46,560 nucleotides of DNA from Streptococcus sp. HMSC078D09 (GTDB lineage: Bacteria > Bacillota > Bacilli > Lactobacillales > Streptococcaceae), in NCBI RefSeq assembly GCF_001813675.1, contig NZ_KV813662.1:159652-206211 (forward strand). Direction: 5' to 3'. Below are positions 43,773 to 46,560 of the stretch, in pieces (position 1 is the first letter of the stretch; every line of letters begins with the position of its first letter). The translations under genes and the position numbers were made by a program. Below the pieces are notes generated by a model. It was not told the DNA's origin and did not search any database. It was given only the letters and a program-made list of their open reading frames with translations.

Positions 43773-45199
43773 TGAAACTATTATTTGTTGCAGCTGAAGG
43801 TGCACCATTTTCTAAAACAGGTGGATTGGGAGACGTTATTGGCGCTCTTCCTAAATCCTTAGCTAAAAGTGGTCATGACGTGCGCGTGATCCTCCCTTAC
43901 TATGATATGGTAGAGGCCAAGTTTGGAGATCAAATCGAAGATGTCTTGCATTTTGAGACCAAGGTTGGCTGGAGAAGTCAATATGTTGGTGTGAAACGCA
44001 TTGTGCGCGATGGAGTCACCTTTTACTTTATTGATAACCAACACTATTTCTTTAGAGGTCATGTCTATGGTGACTTCGATGATGGGGAACGCTTTGCCTT
44101 CTTCCAGCTCGCGGCCTTAGAAACGATGGAACGGGTTGACTTCATTCCAGATGTTCTTCATGCCCATGATTACCATACGGCGATGATTCCTTTCTTGCTG
44201 AAGGAAAAATACCGTTGGATTCAAGCTTATCATGGAATTAAAACAGTATTGACTATCCATAATTTGGAATTTCAAGGTCAGTTTGACCCAGGAATGTTGT
44301 GGGATCTATTCGGAGTTGGATTTGAACGCTATGCAGATGGAACGCTTCGTTGGAATGATTGTCTGAACTGGATGAAAGCCGGTATTCTATATGCTGACCG
44401 TGTAACAACCGTTTCTCCTAGCTATGCGCATGAGATTATGACTGCTGAATATGGTTGTGGCTTGGATCAGATCCTTCGGATGGAGTCTGGCAAGGTGACC
44501 GGAATTGTAAACGGGATTGATGCGGATCTGTATAATCCTGAAACGGATCCACTCTTGACCTATCACTTCAGTCTCTCAGATCTTTCAGGTAAAGCAGCTA
44601 GCAAACGTGCTCTTCAAGAACGTGTCGGTCTGCCTGTTCGCGATGATGTACCTTTGTTTGGAATCGTCTCTCGTTTGACACGTCAAAAAGGTTTTGATGT
44701 TGTAGTAGAAGAGTTGCATCAACTCTTGCAAAAGGATATTCAGATTGTCTTGCTCGGTACAGGAGATCCTGGATTTGAAAATGCCTTTGCTTGGTTTGGT
44801 CAAGCCTACCCAGACAAACTTTCAGCCAACATCACCTTTGATGTTCAATTGGCCCAAGAAATCTATGCAGCGTCAGATGTCTTCTTGATGCCAAGCCGCT
44901 TTGAACCATGTGGCCTTTCTCAAATGATGGCCATGCGCTATGGAACCCTTCCTTTAGTACATGAAGTCGGCGGACTTCGTGATACGGTTCAACCGTTTAA
45001 TGCTGTTGATGGAAGTGGAACAGGCTTTAGCTTTAATAATTTGTCTGGCTATTGGTTTAACTGGGCAGTTGATGAAGCCTTGGCTGTCTACTACAATGAC
45101 AAACAGGCTTGGTATGGTCTGCAAGAGCAAGCTATGACGCGTGACTTCTCATGGGATACGGCTAGTCAACGATACAATGATTTGTACCAATCCTTATAA
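43772..45199 (+). CDS. glgA: Glycogen synthase (GlgA)
   Basis: GT5 glycosyltransferase adding glucose from ADP-glucose to the glycogen chain. The ADP-glucose-binding K15-TGGLGDV motif is at the N-terminus; [14 protein letters not shown] (about 298-311) and the [17 protein letters not shown] block (about 376-392) with the catalytic Glu lie in the C-terminal domain. The 475-residue length is typical. It starts on the last base of the glgD stop codon. No glgP follows; the operon ends at a terminator. Confidence 0.97.
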   Translation: MKLLFVAAEGAPFSKTGGLGDVIGALPKSLAKSGHDVRVILPYYDMVEAKFGDQIEDVLHFETKVGWRSQYVGVKRIVRDGVTFYFIDNQHYFFRGHVYGDFDDGERFAFFQLAALETMERVDFIPDVLHAHDYHTAMIPFLLKEKYRWIQAYHGIKTVLTIHNLEFQGQFDPGMLWDLFGVGFERYADGTLRWNDCLNWMKAGILYADRVTTVSPSYAHEIMTAEYGCGLDQILRMESGKVTGIVNGIDADLYNPETDPLLTYHFSLSDLSGKAASKRALQERVGLPVRDDVPLFGIVSRLTRQKGFDVVVEELHQLLQKDIQIVLLGTGDPGFENAFAWFGQAYPDKLSANITFDVQLAQEIYAASDVFLMPSRFEPCGLSQMMAMRYGTLPLVHEVGGLRDTVQPFNAVDGSGTGFSFNNLSGYWFNWAVDEALAVYYNDKQAWYGLQEQAMTRDFSWDTASQRYNDLYQSL

Positions 45200-45212
45200 A
45201 TAGATCTATAAT

Positions 45213-45240
45213 ACAAACGCCTTTCGAGGCGTTTTTTGTG
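45213..45240 (+). terminator. Intrinsic terminator after glgA
   Basis: AAACGCCT-TTCG-AGGCGTTT with a stable UUCG tetraloop, then T-run. Confidence 0.92.
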
Positions 45241-45290
45241 TTGCTTTCTTCCTATAAAGAAAACGGTTTATTTTTTTGAGTTTTAGAGCT

Positions 45291-45299
45291 TGCTAAAAT
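45291..45299 (+). promoter_or_regulatory. Extended -10 promoter of the surface protease gene
   Basis: TGC-TAAAAT (box 45294-45299), poor -35 region. The leader would be about 125 bases and can form CCCT-GCTCG-AGGG near 45392-45404. Confidence 0.45.
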
Positions 45300-45432
45300 A
45301 GAAGAAAAAAGATAAGATAGGTAAAGGTAAAAAATCCCGGGAAGGTTCTTATTTCTGGAAAGGATCCCATCCTCTCTAAAAATAATCAGGTCCCTGCTCG
45401 AGGGTTAAATATTACTATATAGGAATTTTAGG

Positions 45433-46560
45433 ATGAAAAAAGCGAAACAAACGTTTGAAAAAATGACCAAATATTCGATTCGAAAATTATCTGTCGGTGT
45501 TGGTCCGGTAGCCATTGGAGCCTTTTTATTAGGAGGAAGCCTGTTAGGGGCTCGTCCTGTACATGCAGATCAGGTGACCCTACCTGCTCATGTGCACTTA
45601 GGATATGTGACAGAAGAAGAGCTAACCGCTGAAGAAAAAGCACAGGTGATTCATGCAATCCCTGAAGCATATCAAAATGAAGATACTTTCTATCTTGTCT
45701 ATAAGAAGAAGGAAGCAAGTCAGTCGGTTCTTCCTCAAACAGGAAGTCAGGAAGTTGCCCTCTTTGGCCTAAGTCTAGCCACTGCTTCCTTTGCGGTCCT
45801 CTTACTCTCTAAAAAGCACCGGAAGAAGGTCATGGGCGTCCTTTTGATTGGAGCCATGGGACAAAGTCTTCTACTTCCAGTTGAAGTCGTAGCGCTACAA
45901 AATCAAGTCTTGCGCACCTATAATCAGGATCTTGCGATCGCATCGAGCAAAGATCTTGCAAATGGCGTGATTCAAATTGACGGCTATGACTATATTGGTT
46001 ATCTGCGCTACCCGTCAGTCCAAAAGACGAGCTTACAAGAGCCAAAGGCTATGCAGGAAACGAAACCTTCTGTAGAAGGAACGATCAAAACAAGTACAGG
46101 GATTCCACAAGTGGAAGCACAAGCGCGTGTGACCCCAGAAGTCGCACCAGCCTTTCCTCAAGTTGAAAAACCAAGCCTGGAAGTCTCTACTAAGCCTGTG
46201 CCATTTGAAACTGTCAAACAAGCTGATCCCACATTAGCTAAAGGGCAAACCAAGGTGCTGACTGCTGGTCAAAATGGGGAGCGGACCCTATTGACAGAAG
46301 TGAGTGTGGTAGATGGACAAGAAGTTCGCAGAGTCGTTGAAAGCAAGGTCACTAAAGAACCAGTTTCACAAATTCTTGCTGTCGGGACAAAAGAAGATGC
46401 CCAACCAACCCCTCAACCCAGTCCTTCTCCAGTTGTAACGGCTAAGGGGACACAAGAAGAAGGTCATGTCGGTGAAGCTCCTGTTCAACCAGAGAACCCA
46501 GCCTATACAGGTGTGGTGGAAGCCAAAGGAACACAAGAAGAAGGTCATGTCGGCGAAGCC
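45433..46560 (+). CDS. YSIRK/LPXTG surface protein, IgA1 protease/ZmpA-like, 5' part
   Basis: First 376 codons, open to the window edge. Seen: YSIRK-type signal (YSIRK 14-18; cleavage probably after VHA, residue 45), an LPQTG sorting-like motif at 100-104 close to the N-terminus, hydrophobic segments about 108-126 and 133-153, a G5 domain (about 257-321), then the first copies of a 27-residue repeat containing KGTQEEGHVGEA. This order is that of streptococcal M26 zinc proteases (IgA1 protease, ZmpA/ZmpB), whose HExxH domain would lie far downstream, outside the window. The choice among M26 members cannot be made here. The ribosome site is weak. Confidence 0.85.
   Translation, partial: MKKAKQTFEKMTKYSIRKLSVGVGPVAIGAFLLGGSLLGARPVHADQVTLPAHVHLGYVTEEELTAEEKAQVIHAIPEAYQNEDTFYLVYKKKEASQSVLPQTGSQEVALFGLSLATASFAVLLLSKKHRKKVMGVLLIGAMGQSLLLPVEVVALQNQVLRTYNQDLAIASSKDLANGVIQIDGYDYIGYLRYPSVQKTSLQEPKAMQETKPSVEGTIKTSTGIPQVEAQARVTPEVAPAFPQVEKPSLEVSTKPVPFETVKQADPTLAKGQTKVLTAGQNGERTLLTEVSVVDGQEVRRVVESKVTKEPVSQILAVGTKEDAQPTPQPSPSPVVTAKGTQEEGHVGEAPVQPENPAYTGVVEAKGTQEEGHVGEA
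46441..46560 (+). repeat. 81-base tandem coding repeat in the surface protease gene
   Basis: The segment at 46441-46479 recurs at 46522-46560 with only third-position changes (period 81 bases, 27 residues). The array continues beyond the window; copy number is likely to vary between strains. Confidence 0.85.

Noticed and set aside
1..46560. Search for tRNA/rRNA genes, CRISPR arrays, IS elements and prophage genes
   Set aside because: No cloverleaf ending in CCA-compatible form, no regularly spaced direct repeats outside the surface-protein repeat, and no transposase or integrase frames were seen.

Overview
The window is low-GC Firmicutes chromosome. Its content points to an oral Streptococcus close to the sanguinis/parasanguinis/gordonii cluster: streptococcal late-competence genes (comEA-comEC, coiA) with ComX-type boxes, an arcABCDT arginine deiminase operon with a Crp/Fnr regulator and an ArgR-type regulator, streptococcal PrsA/PpmA, and the start of a YSIRK surface protein that looks like an IgA1-protease/ZmpA-type M26 protease. 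Species cannot be fixed from the sequence alone. No rRNA, tRNA, CRISPR array, prophage or insertion sequence was seen. Most of the window is vertically inherited core genome, so the more interesting material is regulatory.

Layout: (1) 1-12.4 kb: a leftward CtpE-type P-type ATPase, then rightward plsC, comEA-comEC, a DUF805 membrane protein with holA, sodA, a HerA-like ATPase, and an exported class-A-beta-lactamase-like serine hydrolase with an apparently leaderless promoter. (2) 11.6-20.8 kb: the arginine deiminase locus. flp (Crp/Fnr) is followed by arcA, arcB, arcC, arcD and arcT, which convert arginine to ornithine, ammonia, CO2 and ATP; ArcT is an M20 peptidase that may supply arginine from peptides. 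Convergent to it lie argR/arcR, queA and a tiny membrane protein. The arc operon has a consensus cre on its promoter and hairpins in three of its four gene junctions, one a strong terminator. (3) 20.7-29.7 kb: nagB (cre plus a NagR-type operator), a D,D-carboxypeptidase, an MFS transporter, an unknown lipoprotein, coiA, pepF, an O-methyltransferase and prsA with a CiaR-like repeat. (4) 29.7-36.9 kb: an alanine T-box leader controlling a LURP-one protein and alaS, then leftward nrdH-nrdE-nrdF (class Ib ribonucleotide reductase) with NrdR boxes and hairpins between the genes. (5) 36.9-45.2 kb: ptsH-ptsI (general PTS enzymes, the source of the CcpA/HPr-Ser-P signal) and glgB-glgC-glgD-glgA (glycogen synthesis) behind tandem promoters and a cre. 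(6) 45.4 kb to the end: 376 codons of the YSIRK/G5 surface protease gene, cut by the window edge.

Carbon regulation links several parts. HPr from ptsH would act with CcpA at the cre sites before arcA, nagB and glgB, tying arginine catabolism, amino-sugar use and glycogen storage to sugar supply. No wholly new multi-gene system was found. The best leads are the segmented arc and nrd operons, the alanine T-box with no recognisable terminator, two likely leaderless genes, and the palindromes around the arcA promoter.
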